Assembly: GCF_000203795.2 (NCBI RefSeq)
Contig: NW_006281099.1
Span: 918,690 to 982,689 of the forward strand
Direction of reading: 5' to 3'
Length of the DNA stretch: 64,000 bases
Source of the DNA: Batrachochytrium dendrobatidis JAM81
Lineage: Eukaryota > Chytridiomycota > Chytridiomycetes > Rhizophydiales
Below, piece after piece: positions 12,001 through 22,698 of this stretch; position 1 is the stretch's first letter; each line of letters begins with the position of its first letter. The notes under the pieces are model-generated. The model was not told the origin of the DNA, searched no databases, and worked only from the letters and a program-made list of their open reading frames with translations. A program made the position numbers and the translations under genes.

Positions 12001-12979
12001 AGTATATAGCTGTATTACCATCAACCCGAGAAAAATGTATAAGCCAAATAAACCTACATTTCCTGTGCAAAAAGAATTGCCATATTTAAAGGTATTGTTG
12101 TGGATGGATTCAGCTGTCGATCGAGTAGTTTAACCAAGACAGATTTAGACGAGTGTTGGTTTGAAAGTGCTGAATTTTTCCAGAGATGTTTGATGTAGAG
12201 ATCGTTCCGAGCCAAATACACATCACACCCTTCTACTCTATCAACTAGATATTCATTCATTAAAAGTAGAATTCATTAGCAAATCAAATGTTAGAGTAGC
12301 TAAAGTTTCGTGAAATCCAAATCTAGGTTTATAAACATGAATACATACCCAAATCACTCAGCAACAGCCCACACTCTAGCGCAGTTGGAGATTCTGCTCC
12401 GCCAAGATACTGGTTTACCAACAAATCCAACGTCAATTCATTGACAGGTTCCTCCCAAGTGCTGATGACCGTATCAGCCAACATCTTCCTTACTGCCTAG
12501 AAAAGGCATCAATGTATACAATTAGTATTTAGACAGCCTAGTGAAACAGTATCAGGAAAATCGATCAAACCAGAGTGTACCTTGATAGCATTGACAAACT
12601 GAGTTTCTGTGGGTGGGTCGCTGTGCTGGTGCATTTGATACAAATGCTCAAGAAGTGTCCGTAAATGATGTCCGGTTTTTCGAGCAGCTGGAGGCGTATC
12701 GACTATAGAATCGCATGCCAAGAGTTTTGCAGGATATTCTCGCTGTGAATTGGATGGTTTTTCTATCTGCATAGCAGTCACAACAGACACTCTTGCTGAC
12801 TGACGATGTGTGTTCAAATGGCTTTCAGATGCAGCTGAATTCGACTCGGTGGTGTCTGCGCTGGTCAGGACAGTAAGAAAGGGTTTGTTTTTCATTGCAT
12901 TATCAGCAATAGCAACATGTTGAACCACAGACTCATAGTCGCTATCCGTATCTGAAGACTGCGAATTGTTACCCAACAT
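9015..12979 (-). CDS. Large armadillo-like / coiled-coil protein (CIP2A-like?)
   Basis: One gene of ten or more exons. It starts MLGNNSQSSDTDSDYESV (ATG at 12979) with a Ser/Thr-rich segment. A long all-helical region follows, with phrases such as ALECGLLLSDL, KSVLVKLLDRQLN, ETLSLLATLSSIPSYQTSII and VWILLRELDYSLFSKYV, then a coiled coil (about 9900-9000), ending GRNLGAFIKK with TAA at 9015. The junction AIK|AVRKMLADTV and the junction SDL/VDRVEGCDV keep phase. An N-terminal armadillo-like part plus a C-terminal coiled coil is the layout of CIP2A, the PP2A-B56 inhibitor and TOPBP1 partner. The resemblance is structural and weak in sequence, so function is not assigned. Confidence 0.7.
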
Positions 12980-13198
12980 ATTTTATTATCAATCGATTTT
13001 TCAAGGCAAACCCTAGAATGTCAAATAGTCCAAAAACTCGATCGTCACTATTTCTATCCGTCTGATGCTCCATGTCAAGCTATGCAAGCTATGCTTCAAA
13101 ATCATAAAATAATGTTGAATAGTGAAAATATGATGACTTCATTGTGAGAAATGCCAATATAAGCGAAATTAGCGAGTTGACAAGCAAAAGATAAAGTG

Positions 13199-15694
13199 CT
13201 AATGGTGGGTAGGCATGTTGACGTTGGCCTGAGAAGATTCGGCATCCTCGCTACGCCAGAGAGCAGTGACAGTCTTGGTGGAAGTATAAAACTAGTAAAA
13301 TGTTGATCAATGAATCAGATTTAGTTTAACATCACAATCATTGTAGAGCTGCATTGAAAAAGCATGGCATAATAAACTCACCTGAACTCCGCTCTTTCCG
13401 TAAAAGTTGAGATCTCCACGGATGGATCCACGGCTACCAGTGAAGGAGAACATGGGCAGAGGGACGGGAATGGGAACATTGATACTAATAATGTAATGGC
13501 ATCCAAATGTTAAGTGATTTGAATATACTCGGTAAAGTTGATCTAGCAATGTCATCAAAAACATACCCGACTTGGCCTGCGTCGACGTTCTCAGTGAACT
13601 TGCGAGCAGCACTGCCAGAGTTGGTAAAGATGGCAGTGCCGTTACCATAGCGGTTATCGTTAATGATCTGAGTGGCTTCTTCAAGGGTATCGGCAGTAAG
13701 ACAGACAAGGACCTAGAGTACGTGTTCAATGACCCAAAAAGCAGTAGATAAGAATAAATAAAATCGGCACTGGGATAGTCAGGATTAGATTCACTTACAG
13801 GTGCAAAGATCTCCTCTTGGTAGCATTTCATGTTGGGTTTAACCTCAGTAATGATGGTAGGACCAAGGAAGTTACCCTTTTCAAATCCTTTGGGCTTGAG
13901 GCCACGACCATCAAGAACAATTTTGGCACCCTCAGTAGTGGCAGACTCGATAAGTTCCTCGGCACGCTTGAGAGCCTGAACAGAGATCATAGGACCAAGA
14001 TCGGCATCTTTGTCAAAGCCACTGGTGACAGTGAGCTTCTTGGAGCGCTCGACAAGCTCGGGAATCCAGTTTTTGGACTCGCCGACAAACACTGCAGTGG
14101 AAAGAGCCATGCAACGCTGACCAGCAGCACCAAAGGCGGCACCAATCAACTGGTTAAGCGTGTGGTTTTTGTTGGCATCAGGCATAACAACACCATGGTT
14201 CTTGGCACCCAAGTTGGACTAAAATAGGAGCAGCACATAATAGCAAATCAGTACAAGATATGGCTGTTAATGAATGCAGACGTGCAACAAGAATTGATAG
14301 CAGCATTCATAGAATAATGATTGCAGTACCTGGACACGTTTGCCATTTTCGGTACCACGCTGGAAAATATATTTTCCTGCTTGATCAGATCCAACAAAAG
14401 AAATAGCCTTGATGACGGGCTCATCGCAGATGAAGTTGACAGTATCAACACCTGAAATAATATGCAAATAGAGATTTAAATCTACAGCTATAACTCTGAA
14501 TTAAATGTATCCACTTACCACCCTGAACGACATTGAGAACACCCTTGGGAACACCTGCCTCTTCAGCCAGCTTAGCAAGCATCATAGTTGCACCAGGATC
14601 CTTCTCAGAAGGCTTGAGAATGCAGGTGTTACCACATGCAATGGCCAATGGGTAGATCCACTGATAATTTGATTCAACATTGAAATTAGCCAATGGCGTA
14701 TTGTAGAAACAATGCATCGATGCAAGAGAATGCTCACCAGGGGAATCATAGCTGGGAAGTTGAAAGGAGTAATACCGGCAACAACACCAAGAGGTTCACG
14801 GATCGTATAAGTGTCCATATCACGAGCAACACCGAGTTTCTCGCCAAGAAGAAGCGAAGGAATGCCGCAAGAAGCCTCGACAACTTGAAGACCACGAAGA
14901 ACATCACCTTTGGCATCAGCAAAGGTCTTGCCTTGCTCGAGGGTAATAGAATGGGCAATGGCATCCTAATTTCATAAAAATACCGCAACAGTCAACAAAA
15001 CGATCGATTTGCACAACAAAAACAAAAACAAAAAACCAACCATGTTGTTGCGAATGAGCAACTGAAGATCAAGCATGATACGCTGACGACTCAAAACGCT
15101 GGTTTTGCGCCATGTCTTGAATGCCTCCTGGGAAGTGCGAGCAGCTTCTTTCAGCTCAGCAGGAGTTGCTTGTGGAACATATGTGACGATCTCTTGAGTA
15201 GCCTATTGATTAGTTAAAAACATGAATTACAAAATGAGTAAATTGAATCAAACAGCATTGGAGTATCAAACAATACATTGGGTTTCTGCAACACAGCAGT
15301 ATGAATGCGATTGATGAACAGTTCAAAGCAATACCATTCCACATTTATCATTGCAACTCTTGTCACGCGATCAATGCAAACCTTTCAAGGCGTAGTATTG
15401 GATAATCCATCAAAGATCACAATTGCAATTGTTACTTACTGGGTTGCGCAGTTCAATCCACTGGTTGGTCTGAGAGTTCATAAACTGTCCATTGATGTAT
15501 AGCTGAGTCTCTGGAGCGCCTGCAGGCTTTTTCACCATATGCATGGCAGGAGCCGAGTAGAATCGCTATAAACAAGATCAACCCATTAGTATACTTGATG
15601 GAGTTTCCAACACTCGACTGCATTCATAATCATCCAAAATACTTAATACCTTGGCCAAGCGAGCAGTGTTTGTAGCACGAAGGAATGCAGACAT
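13199..15694 (-). CDS. ALDH6A1: Methylmalonate-semialdehyde dehydrogenase, mitochondrial
   Basis: CoA-dependent aldehyde dehydrogenase that converts methylmalonate and malonate semialdehydes to propionyl- and acetyl-CoA in valine and pyrimidine catabolism. At least seven exons. The N-terminus [20 protein letters not shown] is a good mitochondrial presequence (ATG 15694). Signatures are [51 protein letters not shown], and the catalytic-Cys block [14 protein letters not shown]. The ending is [20 protein letters not shown] to PTHH with TAG at 13199-13201. Codon use is strongly biased to C/G-ending codons compared with neighbours, which suggests high expression. That bias also creates long antisense ORFs here, which are not genes. 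Confidence 0.95.
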
Positions 15695-16031
15695 TGTTAG
15701 GCTACGATGGATTTGTGGTTGATATGAGCACAAGAAGAATGTTTTTATAAATTCTGTTCTGCTTTAAAGTCGCGATTGAACAACCCGTAACATCTTCATC
15801 AGGTGATGCTGTCATTTCTAACCATCCCATGATATCAAGTTTTTAGTTCAAATCTACTAGTGTCGGGCCGCATCTACTTATTCATCTGCCTTGGCAAAAC
15901 TACTCGGTTTACTCGACATCTTATGAAAATATACCCAGGTTATTGCAGTTTATTCATGAAACAGCCCTAATATTCAGATCTAATAAAAACTGTCAAAGTC
16001 CCAGTCCTTCATAATGGTTACTGCGATCAGA

Positions 16032-16466
16032 GCCATATTCGCGTAAAATAGAACACTAATCAAGGATGATACAATGCATGATAAACAGTCTGATTGATGT
16101 CAGTTTACTGGACAGCATTGTATTCTTTCGAATCATTGTTTGGAAACCGTTTTTAGTGTTTAGCATTCAAAACATGATTTTTTATGGATTTCTACTTTCA
16201 TGTGAGGGCTTTATCAAGCACACATGTCTCGACCAACAATCTGTTAGACATGGTTTACCAACCATTCAACACATGTCGCACAGATTGGAGTTGTATATTG
16301 TTCATTCTTGAATACTGCAGAAAACGACTCGATCACAACAAAGAATGAGTTCGTTTGTCGAGCAACTTCAGACACTAAAGAATTGGGTTCTACTAAAGTC
16401 AATGTCCAGTACTAAGCAACGAATATTCAACCATTATCTATTTCCAATCAGACTGCAAGATGAATA
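16032..16466. mobile_element. MITE-like element, copy 2A (right end lost)
   Basis: The left end (gccatattcgcgtaaaat) matches the family terminus. From 16040 to 16466 it aligns without gaps to 52096-52522 with only about five substitutions. After 16466 the similarity stops, so the right terminal repeat is deleted or replaced. It lies in the 1.3-kb spacer between the dehydrogenase start and the lipase 3' end. I see no gene in the rest of that spacer (15695-16031, 16467-17015). Confidence 0.75.
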
Positions 16467-17015
16467 GAGCTCTGTTTTTGTTGAGTTGGATTGTTTGATA
16501 AATTCCATAATAAACAATTCGTATAAAGTATGCATAGTTGATGTATAGTATTGTATGGGTTTTGATCAGTATGAGAGCGTAGTAGTAGCCAAGTCAACAG
16601 TCCAAATAAAACGATATAACCTTGCGTGTACATTGATTTGTTGATGTCTATTTGCAACGAGTCTTACATTTTTAAACCATGTATCTGCTTGAACAATAAG
16701 GAAATACTGGTGTTGTCCAGGCCTAGATCTGCCAGATGACATCAATGATAAGCGCGTAGTTGTATTTGGATGCAGTCTGCCATCTCCATATAGGCATTGC
16801 GTTTGCTTCACCGTTTCTCAGAATTTACACCAACCATACTGCTTGATAGTGTGGTAAGTAAAAATATAAAAAACATGCCAGTTGACATCAATTAGATGCT
16901 CAATATTTATCAACCCGTCTAAACACCCGACCAATATAGTCTATCATGATCTAGCAATATATCAGACCATTTTAATGAATAAAACCTCGTACTGAAAATT
17001 ATACTCAATATATCG

Positions 17016-20000
17016 TCATGGTTGTGGTGGGTTAGGCAAAGTCATGGCAGTCGTGCCAAGAACAGCAGACATTTCAGATCGACGTTTAGAAACCACATTT
17101 TTTTCAGAAACTTCACACATGACCACCGGCTTCCTATTTCCAGTCCGTGTACTGGATATACGCTGTTCATAAATCAGAGGTGATCCAGTCCGCGAATTCC
17201 CAGCAGAATTCGTGACATTATTGTGCTCTACTGCACCACTTTCAGACCCTTTCCTCAAATGCTTACTCGTTACTTTATCAGCAGATTCATCCTGATCATT
17301 AGTGACAATAACCGAAGCAGCGCCAGTTTTATCACCTAGCGTAGCTTGATTAGCATCCAAGGGCTTGGATAAAGGAAAACTACCATTATTCCATTGACTA
17401 CCAATACGTTGATATGAGGCGCCGCCAGGTGCAACACCTTTGAGCTGATAATAAGCAAAATCGTTTGGAACATTGCTTTGAGATAGCCTATTAGGTTCAT
17501 CCATTCCATGCATAAGCATATCAGTCAACTCGGTTGCGTCATCAGCGGCAATGCCTACAGACTGGTCAGTGTCGTCATCATGAAACAGATCTTTAAACCA
17601 TTCTGATGTTAATCGTACCGCCTGACGGGCTTCGGGTAGAAATGTCATCATTTGGAAAAACGCATGTGAAATGCCTTGAATGATTTTAACCTTGACCATC
17701 TTGTCGGGTCCTTGTGAAAACACATGATGCTCAAACTCGGCATCTTCAATAATTGAATTCATGCGCTGTAGTTCAGAATGGTGATTTGGAGAGTCGCCAT
17801 TTACTGATCGACGCGAATGTCGCAAGTCTGCCAGAGATAATCCATTGCTCATAGTAGTATTCAATCCCAATCTATGACGCTGCTCACGAACCTTTTCCCA
17901 CTCACGCTTTGCCTTTGCTTTTGCTTCTCGAATTCGAGCTGCAAAGATCACAGTGTCGTCTACAAAAGGGTCTTTTTCGCCTACAATAAAATAGGTTTTG
18001 GGGAATCTTGCAAGGATTTCATCAGATGCAATGACCGGACTGAGGTAATGATCGTGCATGAGATCCGGCACAACAGGAGATCCAGAAAGGTAGAGCAATG
18101 CCATTCCACGCAGCACTATTTAGCATGTGCATTTTACATAGCGGATATAAGCTATTACAATATAGGCATACTCATGTTCTATAAATATTATGATACCTAC
18201 ATTCAGGAGTGATGATACGATCAGAAAAGTATGACATGCGCGAAGTCATTGAAAGTGCGCTAGGAATATACGGGCCAGTGGATTTATGAGCAAATATTTG
18301 TGGACGAAGCTTATGGTACCATGACAAACTACGATCTGCCTGATTGTTAAACACATCAATTGCACGTGGAGCCTCTGATGTCTCTAATGGAGCTAGTTTT
18401 CGTATGTGTAGCTTTGAATCAATAAGTGGAGCCAACGATGTGCTTGATTCAGCTCGTAGTAAATTCAACTGGCGTGGTGGAATCCTATCCATTTTAATTC
18501 AAAATAAACAATCGGTCATTGCACAACATTGCAACCGCTTCAACACTAGATAAGCACATGCTTACCAACAAGCCATGTCATATGAAAGACAAGGATATAC
18601 ACAGATGAATGCAGCTGGTGGTTTTGCATGCTCCTGATTAAATTCAATGCATTTGAAAATCACTCCTGTAGCCAAGTTTGCCCCACTAAATAATAAAAAT
18701 CAGTGCTTTCGTCATCAAAGCAATGAGTTCATCAAACGCATCATTTATCTTACGCTGAATCTCCAGTCATGACAATTTTGATGGATTTCTTTGGAGAGAT
18801 TATCCTACCGGCTTGATCAAGCACATGCCATCCACTCATACCGATTACTTCACCATTTGACTCGACAATACTTCTATAAGCCTCATAACATTCCTCAAGA
18901 GCCCATGGATATGGAAACTCTGGAGCTTTTCCGTAATTGATACTCACAATTGGCACTCGAACTTGTCGTGCCCAGCTTGACACATAGTCATCATGATGTG
19001 TTGGAGTAGTTGTAACAAACCCGCCACCAGGAATTTGAAAAATAAGTTCTGTTGCAGCTGCTAGTTGAGCCGGAGTACCATCAAAATATAGTCTAGCATT
19101 AATATGAGGCTTAGGACGATTTAAAAAAACAGAGTGAGATGGGACTGTTGGGAGTGGAATGGTAATATCCTTTCGAATCTGAAGAAAGCCACGATCGAAT
19201 GTAGTAAATAGACGTAGAATTGGATTGGTAGATTTTTCCCAGGAACATCGCATGATTTCAACTGTTGCATTATTTCTAAATGTGCGAACCTATATAGATG
19301 AAGATGCAAAGTATAAAAACCAAGATTGTTGAATTTAAAGGCAAGATTGTTGATCAGCAGTACCACAATCCAAATCACTGCACACTGGATCATCTACCTT
19401 GTGATCGGCACTTTCAGGAAAGAACATGTAAATTATGGATAACAAAGGCGACAGAACATCACGCAACCACTTTGGACGCATGTGCATGCATGTCAAAAAT
19501 CCTGCATCCAAACTTGTCATGATCCAAGTAGCACGGAAAAAGTTGCGAGTGTACTAGAGCAATAGTAGGTAAAAGTTGAATCAATACCAGGCATGTCTTG
19601 ATTAATATTAATGTCTGAGCCATTGATATCCACATATAAACCCTTGTATTTTGGTTAAAAGTAGTTTATAAACACCAAGCACTCATCAGCAACGGTTACC
19701 ATCTTGGAGTAGAGTTCAGGACCATTTAGGAATACCAAATGCAAAAAGTTTTCAAACAGGTATGATCCCAGCAACGACACAATAGCAATTTTCCAAGGAG
19801 GCAGACATCCTAGTATCCGGTCAATTCGTCGCAATATTTCTATAGGGGCTCTTCGCTTAGACTTGTTAAGAAAGTAGGCACTTTAGATATTATAATTAGT
19901 ATGACATGTATGACAAATCCAAGGATGTGCTTCAGTCGAATGACGCAGAGTCCCAATAGACATGCTATCAAGCAGATTTAGACCTACACTGTTAGAATGG

Positions 20001-20228
20001 TAACGAGAATCTGAGAACGTTTCCAACCAGACGAAGGACGACCCAGTACATGATCAATCATTTGGAATGCAGATGTTTCAAAAAATAACTACAAGATATT
20101 TTAGTCAATTGTTGGTGCACCAGCTCTTCTTGATCGACACCAAAGCCAGCAAGCAGTTGGGCAAAGTGCGAGTCGCGCTTTAGCTTTTCAAGTGAATCGA
20201 GTGTTGCTTCAAGCTCGACTGTTGGCAT
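17016..20228 (-). CDS. Hormone-sensitive-lipase-family alpha/beta hydrolase
   Basis: Multi-exon gene (ATG about 20228, MPTVELEATLDSLEKLKRD; stop 17016). An N-terminal HSL-type helical region (SMSIGTLRHSTEAHPW, RRAPIEILRRIDRILG, TSLDAGFLTCMHMRPKWL) precedes the catalytic domain. The oxyanion loop reads FQIPGGGFV where most HSL proteins have HGGG. The nucleophile block is GDSAGANLA (exon-split near 18755). Asp is in GEKDPFVDD, and His in GISHAFFQM. A long insert with a basic coiled coil (AKAKAKREWEKVREQRHR) and acidic Ser-rich sequence lies between Asp and His, and a 170-aa disordered tail follows. The family hydrolyses acylglycerols or sterol esters at lipid droplets. Exon ends near 19900 are approximate. 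Confidence 0.88.
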
Positions 20229-20558
20229 TGCTCGTCTAAGACTTTAAATGCACGCAAAGATGTACTCAATTTACTCGGAATTATTGAAATAATCAACACG
20301 TAGTTTCATCTGTTGGTCAATTGCTTTCATTCGTTTCCTCTTTTCAATCCATATTTCTATTCCAAATTGATATTTTTCTTGCTGGTCTAGCGATTTACAC
20401 AACATCAACCTTTTCTTTTTCAAACACAATACGATTGTTGCCAAGTGTTCAAATTACCGAGTTGCTCATCATTTTCAAAACTCAAGCTACTAGCCAAAAC
20501 CAGTCCCATAGGAATGCTGATTTACAACGATCAGCCTGACTTGATGATGCTGGTTTTA

Positions 20559-20670
20559 CAGTCGCATTCGTGTAAAACAAAACATCAGACAAGTTAGCAT
20601 ACATGATAAACAACCAGTTTCATGAAATAATTGGTCAGTTTACTGGATAGCATTGATTTGTAAACTTGCT
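20559..20670. mobile_element. MITE-like element relic, copy 3
   Basis: A left-end fragment: agtcgcattcgtgtaaaac, then the family interior with gataaacaaccagtttcatg and tggtcagtttactggatagc. The right half is absent. It lies in the spacer 20229-20685, which otherwise shows no gene. Confidence 0.55.
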
Positions 20671-20685
20671 GACTGATCGTTGTGT

Positions 20686-21020
20686 TCATTTTTGTATAAC
20701 TGAATGAATGTTGACATCACATTTCCAGTAAATCTCAATGTTGTACCAGTTGTCTTGAGCATCTTCATCCACATGCATTGTGATTGAAGGATTGCGTATT
20801 TGATCCATCAATGATCGTATAGTTTGCTTTTCTGTAGTAGATATATCAACGTGGTTTTGAGGATAGTCAATGGAAAGAGGATCTGTAACCGGACATTAGT
20901 TCACTACAGTCAGTAGTAGTTACAATGCATGGGCTTAATAGAATCAATTTAAATCCTGGATTGATCCAGAAACCTTTAATGGTTCTTGTTGATAGAAATG
21001 CAACTTGTAAGATCGGACAT
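20686..21020 (-). CDS. Orphan 70-aa protein
   Basis: Two exons join in phase: 21020-21005 (MSDLT plus one base) and 20882-20686. The second reads from PLSIDYPQNHVDIS through RSLMDQIRNPSITMHVDEDA to WKCDVNIHSVIQK. The donor is GTTGCA and the acceptor GGTTACAG. Composition and the run DNWYNIEIYWKCD look coding, but I do not recognise the family. The start is 56 bp from the divergent HAUS8 start, so the two probably share a promoter. Upstream ATGs on this strand would overlap HAUS8 and give no in-frame splice. Confidence 0.5.
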
Positions 21021-21076
21021 GTTGATGGTTTGCTGTAAACCCAACAAAAAGTTGATTAAAAGAACTTGGATAAAAC

Positions 21077-22574
21077 ATGCTGACTGCCACCAAGCCAGCA
21101 TCTAGCACTGCTGCTACGAATCCGGAATCAACTGCTGGAGACACTCTGTCCAGACAAAAAAAGAGTCATCCGCCCGGTCGTTTTGTGAGTTCCAAGTTTA
21201 TGCAGCCAAAGAGTCAATCACATAGTGCTGCTATATCTCGAGCTGAACATCGATCCTCTGACACTACTCTAGTAACCTTCAATAAATCTTCAATCCCTGC
21301 TGCACAAAACCATCACAGACTTTCAAATGGTTCGTCACTTTCATCATCTGGCAGGACTTCCAGGTTAGTCAATACTATTGGATAGAAAACTGCAACAATC
21401 TTGTCAAATTAATGATGTTGGTATGCGCACTAGATTATTGGTTGGTTCATCTATGCATGCATCCACTATCAAAACATCATCCAATCCCATCAATCAAGAT
21501 CCACTTGACTCTGTTCATCCAAGTCCAACTTCAGACCCTTTTTTATCCACACTCCAGCCTCCATCAGTAGCTAAAAAAGAGTTGTCCAAGCCAGTCCAAC
21601 AATCTCCACTGGTGAATCACGATGATGAACAAATGATTCTCAATGCTCGAATGCTTCAAATCCAACTTGTGCGTGTCCGAACAGAAAAGGCTTTTGCAGC
21701 TCAAACCATCTCTGCACATGTAAACATTCATGCGCTATGCCAAAATACCAAAAGTGGAGAATCATGCTAATAGTCTAATTTATTTTATGTGACTGAATTG
21801 AATTAGACACAATTAAAAAAAGCTGCTGCGTATATCATGCAGCTACAAACACAAATCGATACACTGCAGCAGCAAAGTGCCTTGCGCGATCGTCTTGTTC
21901 AAAGTGTCGATATTTTACGTAAACAGGTGTATTTTTATCATCGTCTTTAAATCTACAACCCCATAAAAGCTAATCTGTTTATTCTATATATCATATTACA
22001 GCAAGCAGACATGCTGATGGTCAAAACACAACTTGGACCATTTATTGAAAATTATAAAACACTATTGAATGCAATAGAAACCACGTCTAAAGTCGTGCGT
22101 TTGAATGGAATATCTACGCCAGATCAAGGTATCCCAATACATCTGATCAACAGAATGTGTTTTCTACAAACTGCTTCATTTTTATTATTCCATTCTTGTG
22201 TTAACCATTCAATATTGTAGATTCATTGATTCATGTCATGGACAGAGCTTCAAAACAAGCATCAAACATGTTTTCAAGCCACTTGGATCCCAAGCAGGTA
22301 CTTTTTTGATGGAAATCTGATCGTATTCACACTAAATGGGTGAGATATATTGAATTGTTAACACGATTTGACTTTTATAAACCTCTACATATTGAAGCTG
22401 GCCAATGTCATGGAGATTTCAAAAGCTGATCATGATGAGATAGAAAGTATTGCCAAATCAATCAAAGAAAGTGTTGCTTTATGCAATCAAGAAGCTGATA
22501 TAGCCATGATCCATCTCAGCAAAAAAATCCATCAAATTGAATTGGCCTGTAATATTCCCAATGCATTTCAATAA
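21077..22574 (+). CDS. HAUS8: Augmin complex subunit 8 (HAUS8-like)
   Basis: Augmin recruits gamma-tubulin to existing microtubules in the spindle, and HAUS8 is its microtubule-binding subunit. The predicted protein has the HAUS8 plan: a basic Ser-rich N-terminus with GRFVSSKFMQPKSQ (compare GRVIESRYLQ in vertebrate HAUS8), then coiled coils. Recognisable blocks are QADMLMVKTQLGPFIENYKT, LNAIETTSKVVRLNGI and SVALCNQEADIAMIHL, ending NIPNAFQ with TAA at 22572-22574. Six or more exons, about 330 aa. The first intron is unusual: the best donor (GTTAGT, 21364) gives 22 nt, and an alternative donor (21334) gives 52 nt in the same phase. The gene converges on MAD1, with stops 124 bp apart. Confidence 0.75.
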
Positions 22575-22698
22575 ATGGTTGATCAATACGGGCTTGGTGT
22601 TGGTACACGTAAATTCATTCTGGCAATAGATTATATTGCAAAACTGAATTTGGATACAATACATGGATCAAACCTGACAATAATATACATTTGAAAAT

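Noticed and set aside
13817..14227. Long + strand ORF inside the dehydrogenase gene
   Set aside because: Shadow of the biased codon use of the minus-strand gene. No family similarity.
16066..16311. ORF of 81 codons repeated at 52122-52367
   Set aside because: Identical because it lies inside two copies of the same short element. It has Phe/Ile-rich low-complexity sequence and no domain.
21076..21079. Overlapping start codons on opposite strands (HAUS8 ATG and a minus-strand ATG sharing CATG)
   Set aside because: The minus-strand gene reads properly only from the later ATG at 21020, which joins in phase to its second exon. No overlap is needed.
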